DNA of 64,000 nucleotides from a candidate division KSB1 bacterium. GTDB taxonomy: Bacteria; Zhuqueibacterota; Zhuqueibacteria; Residuimicrobiales; Krinioviventaceae. Below the pieces are notes generated by a model. That model did no database searches. It was given only the letters and a program-made list of their open reading frames with translations, and was not told where the DNA came from. This document shows, one piece after another, positions 1 through 8,056 of the stretch; position 1 is the stretch's first letter; each line of letters opens with the position of its first letter. Location: assembly GCA_034521575.1 (NCBI GenBank), contig JAXHMJ010000005.1, positions 2,356,001-2,420,000 of the forward strand. The letters are read 5' to 3'. The translations under genes and the position numbers were made by a program.

Positions 1-243
1 CCGCGCCAGATCAAAACTGTGCACGAGGTGTTCCGGCCGTCCCGGGACGAGATTGACCGGGCGCAGGCGGCGCTGCGCGCCTATGATCAGGGCGTGGCCC
101 AGGGCACGGGCGTGACCGCAGTCGATTCAAAAATGGTCGATGCGCCGATCGTGAAAAGCGCGCAGAAAATCGTCGATCTGGCGGTCAAACTGGGACTGCT
201 GGATGCGGATTGGCGAACCCGTGATAACCGGTCGAGGACGTGA
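1..243 (+). CDS. citE: Citrate lyase beta subunit, C-terminal part (runs off the window start)
   Basis: The frame is open from the first base and gives 80 residues to the TGA. CitE is the citryl-CoA lyase subunit, which splits citryl-CoA into acetyl-CoA and oxaloacetate in the cytoplasm. The fragment starts PRQIKTVHEVFRPS and continues through TAVDSKMVDAPIVKSAQKI, which is the usual C-terminal end of the CitE/HpcH-aldolase-like family (the 'HPxQI..VN..F.PS' and 'DGKMVDAPV' region). The active site lies upstream, outside the window. The citF start follows at once, so the two are one transcription unit. A related malyl-CoA or citramalyl-CoA lyase could look similar here, but the citF neighbour favours citrate lyase. 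Confidence 0.88.
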   Translation, partial: PRQIKTVHEVFRPSRDEIDRAQAALRAYDQGVAQGTGVTAVDSKMVDAPIVKSAQKIVDLAVKLGLLDADWRTRDNRSRT

Positions 244-245
244 TT

Positions 246-1820
246 ATGAACCCAAAACCCGTAAACTGGATTGAAAACGCGGCCGGCCGCAGGGTGCCGG
301 ACCGGGTCAACGGCGAACCGGTCGTGCCGTTTCAGGGCGTCGGAAAATACAAGCCGCAAGGCCGCACCGCGGGCCGACCGATCCGCGTCTGTCAGGACTA
401 TCCCGGTGACGGCGACAAACGCGCCCCGGATCTCAAAACAGCCTTGCAGCGCTGCGGTCTGAAAGACGGCATGACGATTTCGACGCATCATCATTTCCGC
501 GACGGCGATCTGATCGCCAATCAGGTGTTTGATATCTGTGCGGACCTGGGTCTGCGCGATCTGCGCTGGTTTCCGAGCGCCGCGTTTCCCTGTCACGCGC
601 CGCTGATCCGGCATCTGGACTCGGGCGTGATCCATCACATCGAAGGCAGCATGAACGGTCCGCTGGGTGATTACTGTTCCCGGGGCCATATGAATGGCGC
701 CGCGGTGTTGCGTTCGCACGGCGGCCGCTGGCAGGCGCTGCAGGACGGCGAGGTGCACATCGACGTGGCGGTGCTGGCCGCGCCGTGCGCCGACGCGTTC
801 GGCAACTGCAATGGCAGCGACGGACCCTCGGCCTGCGGTCCCCTGGGATACGCGGAAGCGGACGCGCAGTTTGCCGATCACGTGATTGTGGTCACCGATC
901 ATCCGGTGCCGTTTCCGTGCACGCCCTGGCAGATTCCCGGTCAGTTGGTGGATTACGTGGTGGTGACGGACCGCATCGGGATTCCGGAAAAGATTTTGTC
1001 CGGCACCACGCAGCTGACCAAGAGTCCGGACCGGCTGCGCACCGCCGAGCTGATCGTGCGTTTTGCAGAGGCGGCCGGACTGATCCGGGACGGATTTTCC
1101 TTTCAGACCGGCGCCGGCGGCACATCTCTGGCGGTAGCGCATGATCTGTCTGCCATGATGAAAGAAAAACAGATCACCGCCTCGTTTTATCTGGGCGGCA
1201 GCCATGCGCTGCCGGTGCAGATGATGCAGGAGGGATTGATCCGCGCTATCATTGATATTCAGGCCTTTGATCTGGAGGCCGTACGTTCGGCGCGCGACAA
1301 CCGCAATCATATTTCCTGCGGACCCTTTATCACCTACAATGACCACGGCAAAGGCAATCTGAACAGCCTGACCGACATTGCCGTGCTCGGCGCCACCGAA
1401 GTGGATGTAGAGTTCAACGCCAATGTGGTCACGCACTCGGACGGCCGTCTGATGCACGGCATCGGCGGCTGGCAGAACTGTGTGCACGCCAAAACCACGG
1501 TGCTGGCCGTGCCGTCGTTCCGAGACCGCATGCCGGTGATCGTGGATCGGGTGACCACACTGAGCGGTCCCGGCGAGCTCATTGATGTGGTGGCCACCGA
1601 ACGCGGCCTCTGCATCAATCCGCGGCGCACGGATCTGCTGCAGGCGGTCAAGGGCAGCGGCCTGCCGGTGATCGATATTCATGATCTGCACCGAACCGTG
1701 CTCGAAATCTGCGGCGGTCCGCCGGACCCGCCCAAACTGACCGATCAGCTGATCGCGGTGGTGAAATGGGTGGACGGCACGGTATTGGATAGTGTGTTTG
1801 GAATCAGTCGGAAAGTCTGA
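246..1820 (+). CDS. citF: Citrate lyase alpha subunit (citrate CoA-transferase)
   Basis: CitF moves the acyl-carrier thioester from acetate to citrate, giving the citryl-ACP that CitE cleaves. The 524-residue product has the family's usual length and shows the NAAGRRVPD start, the VPFQGV segment, the H-H-H-F segment near residue 80 and the glycine-rich GAGGTSLAVA segment near residue 290. I chose the ATG at 246 because GAGG lies 8 bases upstream. A GTG at 240 overlaps the citE stop but has no room for a ribosome site. No citD, citC, citG or citX follows. citD, the acyl carrier, is expected upstream of the window. Confidence 0.93.
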   Translation: MNPKPVNWIENAAGRRVPDRVNGEPVVPFQGVGKYKPQGRTAGRPIRVCQDYPGDGDKRAPDLKTALQRCGLKDGMTISTHHHFRDGDLIANQVFDICADLGLRDLRWFPSAAFPCHAPLIRHLDSGVIHHIEGSMNGPLGDYCSRGHMNGAAVLRSHGGRWQALQDGEVHIDVAVLAAPCADAFGNCNGSDGPSACGPLGYAEADAQFADHVIVVTDHPVPFPCTPWQIPGQLVDYVVVTDRIGIPEKILSGTTQLTKSPDRLRTAELIVRFAEAAGLIRDGFSFQTGAGGTSLAVAHDLSAMMKEKQITASFYLGGSHALPVQMMQEGLIRAIIDIQAFDLEAVRSARDNRNHISCGPFITYNDHGKGNLNSLTDIAVLGATEVDVEFNANVVTHSDGRLMHGIGGWQNCVHAKTTVLAVPSFRDRMPVIVDRVTTLSGPGELIDVVATERGLCINPRRTDLLQAVKGSGLPVIDIHDLHRTVLEICGGPPDPPKLTDQLIAVVKWVDGTVLDSVFGISRKV

Positions 1821-2605
1821 AGGTCAAAAAGTCAAGGGTAAAAAACTGGCACGCCGAGAAGCAGAGGGCAAAGTCGAAAGGTAAAAACAGGACAGGGTTG
1901 CAGGTGATAGGCAGGATCTAATACAAGAATAGGGGGCTTTAGCCCACTTTCGTTACATTATTACTTTTCAGATCGTCCCGGATATCTATCCGAGGTATAA
2001 AATAACACGAGACCAGGCGGCGTCGCTACAAAAGGCTGCGACTTGCCGCACAACTGAAAAGTAGTACGACAAAGGATTGATTCCGGCAGCTGCGGCTTTC
2101 GGCACATTTTGAAAACAGAGGGGGGAGCGGAAGACAGGCAGCCGAGTGGCCGGCGGGGGTGTGAGCATTGCAAATCGCATTATCTGCTGCGTGAGCGCAT
2201 CATGCAGCTGTTGTGATGCCGGTTTAGCGAGGCGGCGCCCGCCCCGCAGGTACCGGACTATCGGCAACATCATCAAGGGTGGGCAGCCTGGCTGCAGCGA
2301 GGGGAAGCCTCCCCCTCCTCATGAACACGATTAAAATCAAATATCGCAACAGCTGCCGCAGGGGACACAATTGTAAATCCTGTTGCAGAACGTACTATAG
2401 TATGTACTGTGTGCAAGGTGTTTAGAGTGATCAGCAGTTGAGCATTGTAACACAGGTTCGACACTTTTAACTTTACAATAAACCGTCAGGTCTTTGTTAC
2501 AAGGGATTTGTAAAAATTATTCCATTGTAAACAATGAACTTAAAGGGCCAAAACAAGAAACAATTGTCGAACTTGATCATGGGGGGTATCGGATTGCGGC
2601 AGCGG
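1821..2605. other. Long intergenic region with repeat elements, no credible gene
   Basis: Short open frames occur on both strands but none has a ribosome site, a recognisable motif or a coding-like composition. The region starts with A/G-rich spacer text, holds a GGGCTTTAGCCC palindrome at 1934-1945 and a degenerate element at about 1970-2092 that recurs near 45115-45232, and ends in AT-rich sequence before the convergent peptidase gene. Confidence 0.6.
1970..2092. repeat. Dispersed intergenic repeat, copy 1
   Basis: Three segments occur in the same order here and at 45115-45232: a CCCGGA stretch, then ATAAAATAA...CCAGGC, then GCACAAC...GTACGACAAA followed by GATT.C.GGCGG-like text. The copy is degenerate, about 120 bp long, and has ACTTTTCAG (1963-1971) and CTGAAAAGT (2054-2062) in inverted orientation. 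No open frame spans it, so it looks like a small non-autonomous element or REP-like sequence. Confidence 0.45.
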
Positions 2606-3511
2606 TCAAGCGACGGCGTTCAGGATACCGGCGGCCACGGTTTCCGCGGCAAAGGCACCGATGACGGAGACGTCCGCCTGCCGGGTGCCGCAGGAAAGGA
2701 CAAAAACAATATCACCGTCCCAGAGGGTGTGGGCGGGACGGATGGTTCGCGCCAGACCGTCCTGGGCCATTTGCGCGACTTTGACCGCTTGTTCGCGGTT
2801 CAATGTGGCGTTGGTGGCGACCACCGCCAGGGTGGTGTTGCCGGCCGGGGGGTGCGCCAGGCCCTGTTTCAGAACGGAAAGTGTGGGGATGAATGCGTCC
2901 CGGGTTTCATTTTGAATGCCGGCGACAATTTCTCCGGTTTCCGGATGGATGATCTCGCCGAGGGGATTGACAGCGATCAGGGCGCCGATGACAATATCGC
3001 CGGGCAGGGTCACGGAACTGGTACCCATGCCGCCGCGGCTGGCGGACGCCATGCCCGCGGCTTTACCCGCCGTGGCGCCGCAGCCGGCGCTGGCCGCGGT
3101 ATCATGATCATAGTGATCTGAAGCGTTCAGACATGCGTTGTATCCCATCTGCGCGTCCGGCCAGGCGTCTGCTCGGCCGACACCCAGATCAAACAGCACG
3201 GCCCCGGGCACGATGGGGACGCGGCGTACGCCGGTGTCGAATCCGCGGTTCTGTTCCGCCAGGTAGCGGTGCATGCCGGAGATTGCATCGAGTCCAAAGG
3301 CGCTGCCGCCGCAGAGTCCGACCGCGTCCACACGCTGAACCAGACGCACGGGATGCAGCAATTCGACTTCGCGCGTGCCGGGCGCGGACCCGCGCACGTC
3401 CACGCCGCCGACCGCCGGAGCATCCGGCAGTACGACGCTGCACCCGGTGCGGGCGTCGGGATCACTCTGATGACCGACGCGAATCCCGGGGACGTCGCAA
3501 ATCGAGAGCAT
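2606..3511 (-). CDS. P1 family (DmpA/BapA-type, S58) aminopeptidase
   Basis: The 301-residue protein is in the P1/S58 family of self-processing peptidases, which release N-terminal residues from small peptides, amides or beta-peptides. It has the N-terminal VPGIRVGH motif, the LCGGSAFGLDA segment near residue 66, the ATAGKAAGMAS segment near 147 and GNTTLAVVATNA at 224-235. In characterised relatives the chain cuts itself just before a Ser or Thr that then becomes the nucleophile. Here the likely cut is Asn225/Thr226. There is no signal peptide, so it is probably cytoplasmic. The start lies two bases after the stop of the upstream ATPase gene, so the two are probably co-transcribed. The natural substrate cannot be told from the sequence. 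Confidence 0.88.
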   Translation of the reverse strand: MLSICDVPGIRVGHQSDPDARTGCSVVLPDAPAVGGVDVRGSAPGTREVELLHPVRLVQRVDAVGLCGGSAFGLDAISGMHRYLAEQNRGFDTGVRRVPIVPGAVLFDLGVGRADAWPDAQMGYNACLNASDHYDHDTAASAGCGATAGKAAGMASASRGGMGTSSVTLPGDIVIGALIAVNPLGEIIHPETGEIVAGIQNETRDAFIPTLSVLKQGLAHPPAGNTTLAVVATNATLNREQAVKVAQMAQDGLARTIRPAHTLWDGDIVFVLSCGTRQADVSVIGAFAAETVAAGILNAVA

Positions 3512-3513
3512 GC

Positions 3514-4653
3514 TTAATCCTGATCGGCCTTGAACTTGTTCAACAAACCGAATTTTTTCTTGGTGGGAACTTGTAGTATGAGGCTGTCGTCATTAAAAAA
3601 GAACAGATCGCTGATCGTCAAACCGACCTGCTTGCGCAGGGGTTTCCAGTTTTCCCGGAACGAATTGGTGTCCACGGCTGTACCGGACTTGTCTTTGATG
3701 ACCAGCAGCACCCGGTCGGGGTGGTCCCGGTTGATGAGGAACGGCGAGTGCGTGGTGTACAGCACCTGATTTTTCAAAGACAGGTCTTCCAGCACCTTGA
3801 TCAGGTCTTTTTGTCCGGCCGGATGCAGATGAATGCCGGGTTCATCAATGAGAAAGATAAATTCGTTGGTGCGGTTTTCAAAGGTTTGGGCGATAAAATT
3901 AACGTAAAAAGAGAGATACCAGCGAAATCCCAGACTGCGGCTTTCCGGCGTGTCCAGGACCGTGGTGGAATCCGCAAAGTCAATATAAAGAACGCGTCCG
4001 TTGATGTGCAGCTTAACTTCGATGGATTCTTCCTGGGTCCAGACCCGGCGCAGATGCTGGGTGATAATGCGCCCGGCCTCTTCGGCCATGCGGCGTCCGC
4101 GGGAACTGTCTTCAAACAGGATATCATAATCGTCGATATTGCCGATGCGCAGCAGATTGCGTTCGGTCAGGAATGCGGAACTGCTGGACAACAGGCTGTC
4201 GTAATCCACTTTGTTCTTTAGCAGCGGGATATTGCTGAAATAAAAGATTTTCGGCAATACCTTGAGCAGCTGACTTGTATCCACATTTTCGACGGGCTGC
4301 TCCTCGATGAACAGCTGATAATCGCTGATATTGGGGCCTTTGCGGCAGATCTGGAAATTTTCGATCTCCTTGAACACCTCGGAGATTTTTAGCAATTTCT
4401 GCCGGTTGTCTTTGGTGATGCCGCTGAATTCCAGGGTGACTTCGGGGCATTTGCCCAGATAATAGTTGTTGGAATACTGGCAGGTCAGACTGCTGTCGTA
4501 CATAATATCACTTCGAAAAGACTCGATGGATCTGAGGATATTGGTTTTGCCGCTTTCATTGGCTCCGATGATCACATTGATTTTCGGATTGACCGGAAGT
4601 TCCAGTTCATAAATCGACTTGAATGCTTTGATATGCGTTTTTGATATGATCAT
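3514..4653 (-). CDS. OLD-like AAA/ABC-type ATPase lacking a Toprim nuclease domain
   Basis: The 379-residue protein begins with a RecF/SMC-like ATPase fold: strand IKAFKSI, Walker A GANESGKT (residues 30-37), and late in the chain FLIDEPGIHLHP as signature/Walker B plus TTHSPFLI as the switch histidine. This layout is that of overcoming-lysogenization-defect (OLD) ATPases. Those normally continue into a Toprim nuclease starting with an LVEG motif right after an 'FF.D..L' strand. Here the chain reaches ISDLFFFNDDSLIL and ends about 24 residues later with no Toprim. I found no simple frame change that restores it. It is probably co-transcribed with the downstream P1 peptidase. Function is unknown: DNA repair, phage defence or housekeeping are all possible. 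Confidence 0.75.
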   Translation of the reverse strand: MIISKTHIKAFKSIYELELPVNPKINVIIGANESGKTNILRSIESFRSDIMYDSSLTCQYSNNYYLGKCPEVTLEFSGITKDNRQKLLKISEVFKEIENFQICRKGPNISDYQLFIEEQPVENVDTSQLLKVLPKIFYFSNIPLLKNKVDYDSLLSSSSAFLTERNLLRIGNIDDYDILFEDSSRGRRMAEEAGRIITQHLRRVWTQEESIEVKLHINGRVLYIDFADSTTVLDTPESRSLGFRWYLSFYVNFIAQTFENRTNEFIFLIDEPGIHLHPAGQKDLIKVLEDLSLKNQVLYTTHSPFLINRDHPDRVLLVIKDKSGTAVDTNSFRENWKPLRKQVGLTISDLFFFNDDSLILQVPTKKKFGLLNKFKADQD

Positions 4654-4731
4654 TAGCTTGAATCCTGTTTAATTTCTTTAGTAAAGCCTCTAAAATATAT
4701 GAACAATGGCTTTTCAAAGCAAGAAATAAAT

Positions 4732-4772
4732 ATCCTGAACAACATCAGGCTGGTTTGATGCTGTTCAGGGAT
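4732..4772 (-). terminator. Hairpin terminator after the parvulin gene
   Basis: On the minus strand a 14-pair stem (CCTGAACAGCATCA paired with TGATGTTGTTCAGG, one G-U pair) with an 8-base loop lies three bases past the parvulin stop. It is followed by a T-rich run (ATATTTATTTC). It separates the regulator/ACT-like/parvulin unit from the ATPase-peptidase unit. Confidence 0.7.
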
Positions 4773-4775
4773 GAA

Positions 4776-5618
4776 TCAGTCATCGCTGATTTCAATATCA
4801 ACTTTTTCTTTCTGTTCGTCGACCCATTTTGCGATCAGGTCATCCCCGGCGTTGGTTTTCAAGGTGTCTATGATCTCGTCACGGCAGTCTTTTAACGGTT
4901 TGGGCTCTGCCGGTTTTTTGTCATAGACTTTGGCAATGTGGTAACCGAATTGAGTTAAAAAAACAGGAGAAATTTCACCGACGTTCAGAGAAAACACAAT
5001 GGTGTCAAATTCTTCGACCATTTTGCCCCGGGAAAAATATCCCAGATCCCCGCCCTGATCCTGACAAGAGGAATGCTCGTCCGCCATTTCGGCAAAGTCG
5101 GCGCCGTCCAGCAGGGACTGACGCAGATTTTTCATTTCCTCATACGAGGTTTTCGGATTGGCCGGATTCGGCTGCATCACGATATGCGCGGCGTGTACTG
5201 TTTCAGGAATGCTAAAGTGATCTGAATGCTCATTGTAATAGGTTTCGATTTCCTGTTCCGACGGTTCTGGAATATCGCTGGTCATGTTTTTCAAAAATTG
5301 ATTGATCTTTATATTTTGCAAGAGATCCTGTTTGACTTTGGGAATGTCTTGATCTTTGAGGTTATAGCGTTTCTTAAACTGTTCTTCACCGTCGTTCTGC
5401 TCAATGAGTTTGGAATACTCGTTTTCAACCAGCGCCGAGGGTACGGTCTCGATTGTTTTTTCCGCATTCTGCCGGATGATGGTCCAGTCGATGATGCTTT
5501 GCCGGGCCATTTTTTTGATTTGTTCGTCAGATAATCCGGAATGCTCGCGTTTTTTGTTGAGTATTTCTCTGTCGCAGATCTCTTGTCCGATCGTTTCGCC
5601 GTTCACTGTGATTTTCAT
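4776..5618 (-). CDS. Parvulin-type peptidyl-prolyl isomerase without signal peptide
   Basis: The 280-residue protein has a helical, charged N-terminal arm (about residues 1-130) followed by one rotamase domain (about 135-235). That domain holds the AAHIVM strand, the GGDLGYFSRGKMVEEF motif and the FGYHIAKV strand typical of SurA/PrsA/NifM parvulins, which speed cis-trans turning of X-Pro bonds and aid folding. Unlike SurA or PrsA it begins directly with MKITVNGETIG and has no signal peptide or lipobox, so it should act in the cytoplasm, as NifM does. It is the third gene of a tight unit (13 bases after the ACT-like gene) led by a response regulator. The client protein is unknown. Confidence 0.85.
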   Translation of the reverse strand: MKITVNGETIGQEICDREILNKKREHSGLSDEQIKKMARQSIIDWTIIRQNAEKTIETVPSALVENEYSKLIEQNDGEEQFKKRYNLKDQDIPKVKQDLLQNIKINQFLKNMTSDIPEPSEQEIETYYNEHSDHFSIPETVHAAHIVMQPNPANPKTSYEEMKNLRQSLLDGADFAEMADEHSSCQDQGGDLGYFSRGKMVEEFDTIVFSLNVGEISPVFLTQFGYHIAKVYDKKPAEPKPLKDCRDEIIDTLKTNAGDDLIAKWVDEQKEKVDIEISDD

Positions 5619-5631
5619 TGTGTTTCCTTTT

Positions 5632-5889
5632 TTAGCTTATTTCCATATTAACCAGTTTTGCCTGAACCCCCTGAACGAGTTCAAGTTTGCGCTGCAATTC
5701 TTTGTGCTTTTCCGGGTCGCCCACAAGTTCCAGAAAGATCAATCCGCTCTCCGAGCAATTGTCGAGAACGTCCTGGTGCAATCCCAGACGCGTTTTAATC
5801 AGACATCCCCACTCGGTGAGAATTTTTTGCACGGTTGTTGCTGATTCTTTACGGGTGCTGACCAATACAAGCAGAATATCGCGTTTCAT
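5632..5889 (-). CDS. Small ACT-like (TM1266/iron-hydrogenase-regulator-like) protein
   Basis: The 85-residue product reads as a ferredoxin-like beta-alpha-beta repeat: strand ILLVLVSTR, helix TTVQKILTEWG, a CLIKTRLGL strand, then SGLIFLELVGD, a helix and the closing strand VQAKLVNMEI. This order, with 'G..I..R.G' in the middle and 'L..V.GV..K' near the end, matches the short ACT/NikR-C-like family often annotated as the putative regulator of iron-only hydrogenase systems. No hydrogenase gene is visible here. A ribosome site (GGAGG region) lies before the ATG, and the gene sits between the response regulator and the parvulin, so it may bind a small ligand and modulate that unit. Family assignment is from pattern only. 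Confidence 0.6.
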   Translation of the reverse strand: MKRDILLVLVSTRKESATTVQKILTEWGCLIKTRLGLHQDVLDNCSESGLIFLELVGDPEKHKELQRKLELVQGVQAKLVNMEIS

Positions 5890-5912
5890 AACAGCCTCCT
5901 GTTCAAGGTGAA

Positions 5913-6977
5913 TCAGATTTTTTCAATGATATCTATACAATTTGCATATTTTTCGGATAATGTTGTCAAACAATTGCCCATAAACTGAACCATGACTTTG
6001 CGGTTGGTGACCAGGTATTTCATCAATTGTTTTCTCGAGATCAACAGGATTTTGGAATCCTGATCAGCCCGGAGTTTCAGATAGAGAGAGACATTTTTGA
6101 ACGGGAATAAAATGGTTTCGCCCATAATATCGCCGACCTGCATTTTGAAAATCGGTGTTTCGTGGGCCAGGCAGGTCACAACCCCCTGTTTGAGGATAAA
6201 AAAGTTCGAGCTGATATCAACATCAACGATAGAGCCTTTGAACAGTTCCCGGGTTCTCCCCAGATTGATAATTTCATCCTGGGTTTGTTTGGACATGGCC
6301 CGGAATATCAAGAACGGGCGTCGCGGTTCGGGGCTTTCCTGTTTTTCCGGTTTCGGTTTGGGTTCCGGGACGGGTTCCGGTTTTTTTTCAAAAATCGGAG
6401 GCGGCGGTTCCGCCGGGGCTTGCTGTTCCGGTTCTTTTTTTGTTTCGCTTTCGAAATCGAAATCAAAATCAAAGGGTGATCCTGACGATTCCGGTTCCGG
6501 TTCTTCTATGGGTTCCGGTTGTTTGGGTTCGGGTTCCGGTTTGGATTCAGGCGGCGGCTGCGATTCGAAGGCAGGCGGTGTGAATGCCGGCTGCCGCGGT
6601 TCTTCCGGTTTTTTTTCAATACCCAAATATTCATTCACTTTATCCAGCAGGTACTGGGGTTTGACCGGCTTGACCATAAATTCATCAGCGCCCAGACTCA
6701 TGGCTTTTCTTTGATGGCTCTGTTTGCCGTGACCGGTTATGGCGAATATAACGATTTTTGAGGATACAGACTTTGTTTTGGAGATCAGTTTAAAACCGTT
6801 CAACAACCCGGGTAACAGAATATCCAGAATCGCCATGTCGTATTTTTCGTTTTCAATCATGGAAACGGCTTTTGCCCCATCCACTGCCACCTGAACCGTA
6901 TGTCCCGCGCGTGTGAGTGTTTTTTCGACGATGGTTCTTACAACCTTGTCGTCATCAACAACAATTATTTTAGCCAT
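5913..6977 (-). CDS. Response regulator: REC domain, Pro/Glu-rich linker, cyclic-nucleotide-binding-like domain
   Basis: The 354-residue protein starts MAKIIVVDDD. I chose this start because TGGAGG lies 8 bases before it, and an upstream in-frame ATG lacks such a site. Residues 2-120 form a complete receiver domain: acidic pocket D8-D10, phospho-acceptor D52 in AILDILLPG, T81 and K103. Residues 121-228 are a low-complexity linker made mostly of P, E, K and S with a DFDFDFE patch. Residues about 235-345 match a cyclic-nucleotide-binding (CAP effector) fold, with the ELFKGSIVDVD start, FFILKQGVV and the GDIMGETILFPF phosphate-cassette-like turn. There is no DNA-binding domain. The output is therefore probably a protein or ligand interaction, not direct gene control. 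It leads the unit with the ACT-like and parvulin genes. Confidence 0.85.
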   Translation of the reverse strand: MAKIIVVDDDKVVRTIVEKTLTRAGHTVQVAVDGAKAVSMIENEKYDMAILDILLPGLLNGFKLISKTKSVSSKIVIFAITGHGKQSHQRKAMSLGADEFMVKPVKPQYLLDKVNEYLGIEKKPEEPRQPAFTPPAFESQPPPESKPEPEPKQPEPIEEPEPESSGSPFDFDFDFESETKKEPEQQAPAEPPPPIFEKKPEPVPEPKPKPEKQESPEPRRPFLIFRAMSKQTQDEIINLGRTRELFKGSIVDVDISSNFFILKQGVVTCLAHETPIFKMQVGDIMGETILFPFKNVSLYLKLRADQDSKILLISRKQLMKYLVTNRKVMVQFMGNCLTTLSEKYANCIDIIEKI

Positions 6978-7272
6978 TCTCGAGCCTCCATTTAGGATTT
7001 TCCGGCCGGGAAAAATGGTCACCCCTATTGTGACCCTTTAATGTCCCAATATTGAAAAGTATGGTTAAAATTCAGGGGAAACCCTAAGCGCACCACTTTT
7101 TAATTTTTCACAAGTTGAATAGTTACAATGCAATCTGCAAATGACAAAAAATCACCATTTTTTCATCTTACAATTTACAATAATTAAGGAAATAGTCAAA
7201 TATCTTTCATTGAATTGTGCAAATTATGTGCCGGGAGGGAGAACGGGGTCGGGATTGGTTGCATTCAGTGCG

Positions 7273-7917
7273 TCAGCTGATGGGGCCCAGATCGTCTGCC
7301 AGGCGTTTGGTCAATATGGCCAGGCTGGAATAGATATCAGCGCGTTGAACAATAATGTCCTCCGGTACGTGCAGGGCGGTGGGTGCGAAATTCCAGATGG
7401 CTTTGATTCCACCCTCTACCATGAGATCGGCTATGGTTTGCGCGGCGTCGGCCGGAGCGGTAATAATACCGATATGGATGTGTTTGCGGCGCGTTAGTTC
7501 CGGCAGTTTGGCGATATGCAGAATCTGTTTGCCGTGAATTTTGTGCCCCAGTTTATCGCGGTCATTGTCAAAAGCCGCAACAATGCTGATTCCGTAATTT
7601 TTCATCCGGTTGTATCCCAGCAGCGCGGCGCCCAGGCTGCCGGCGCCGACCAACAGCGCATCTGTGGCGTTCTGCCAGTTGAGAAAGCGGATGATCGCAT
7701 CGATCAGTTCCTGAATTTGATAACCGATCCGCGGTTTTCCGTGCACCTGCGTGACGGACAGATCCTTGCGGACCTGGGTGGGGTCCAGATTCAAGTCATG
7801 GGCGATGAACGTGGTCGATACTGTTTCTGTGCCGTTTTCCTGCATTTTTTTCAGCAAATGCAGATACTGAGGCAGGCGGCGCAGGGTGGCTTCGGAAACG
7901 GATTGCAATTTAACCAT
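7273..7917 (-). CDS. rex: Redox-sensing transcriptional repressor Rex
   Basis: The 214-residue protein has the two parts of Rex: an N-terminal winged helix (LRRLPQYLHLL, then DLNLDPTQVRKDLS, with the GYQI strand closing the wing) and a Rossmann domain with the GAGSLGAALL dinucleotide loop near residue 91. The C-terminal VPEDIIVQRADIYSSLAIL helix swaps between subunits in known dimers. Rex represses respiratory and fermentative genes when NADH is low and leaves DNA when NADH rises. It is a single gene here, divergent from the M64 peptidase. I could not find a convincing Rex operator in either flanking gap. Confidence 0.95.
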   Translation of the reverse strand: MVKLQSVSEATLRRLPQYLHLLKKMQENGTETVSTTFIAHDLNLDPTQVRKDLSVTQVHGKPRIGYQIQELIDAIIRFLNWQNATDALLVGAGSLGAALLGYNRMKNYGISIVAAFDNDRDKLGHKIHGKQILHIAKLPELTRRKHIHIGIITAPADAAQTIADLMVEGGIKAIWNFAPTALHVPEDIIVQRADIYSSLAILTKRLADDLGPIS

Positions 7918-8056
7918 TTTGTTTTATGAATTAGAGAATTATTTCTTTAAATATATCTTTTTTTATTCAGATTGTCAATACTAAAGTTTATTTCTATCTT
8001 GCTATTGATTTGATAAAGTCATATTTTATTTAAATTTTAATGTTGAGGATTACCCT

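Noticed and set aside
87-1691. A 534-codon open frame on the minus strand across citF
   Set aside because: It lies fully antisense to the well-conserved citF gene, is rich in His, Arg and Gln as expected from antisense of GC-rich coding DNA, and has no family motif.
2146-2464. Short frames in the gap after citF
   Set aside because: They overlap each other on both strands, lack ribosome sites and read as random low-complexity peptides.
2380-2470. A possible tRNA near GGTTCGAC
   Set aside because: No cloverleaf can be drawn: the acceptor, D and anticodon stems are missing.
2534-3121. Plus-strand frame across the 3' half of the P1 peptidase gene
   Set aside because: It is glycine/aspartate-rich antisense text. 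The minus-strand peptidase reads with full family motifs.
6097-6761. Plus-strand frames rich in Ser/Gly or Phe/Arg across the regulator linker
   Set aside because: They are the complement of the Pro/Glu-rich linker repeats of the response regulator and have no independent signal.
7918-8056. A Rex operator between rex and the M64 gene
   Set aside because: No TTGTGAA-N-TTCACAA-like palindrome is present in this AT-rich gap.
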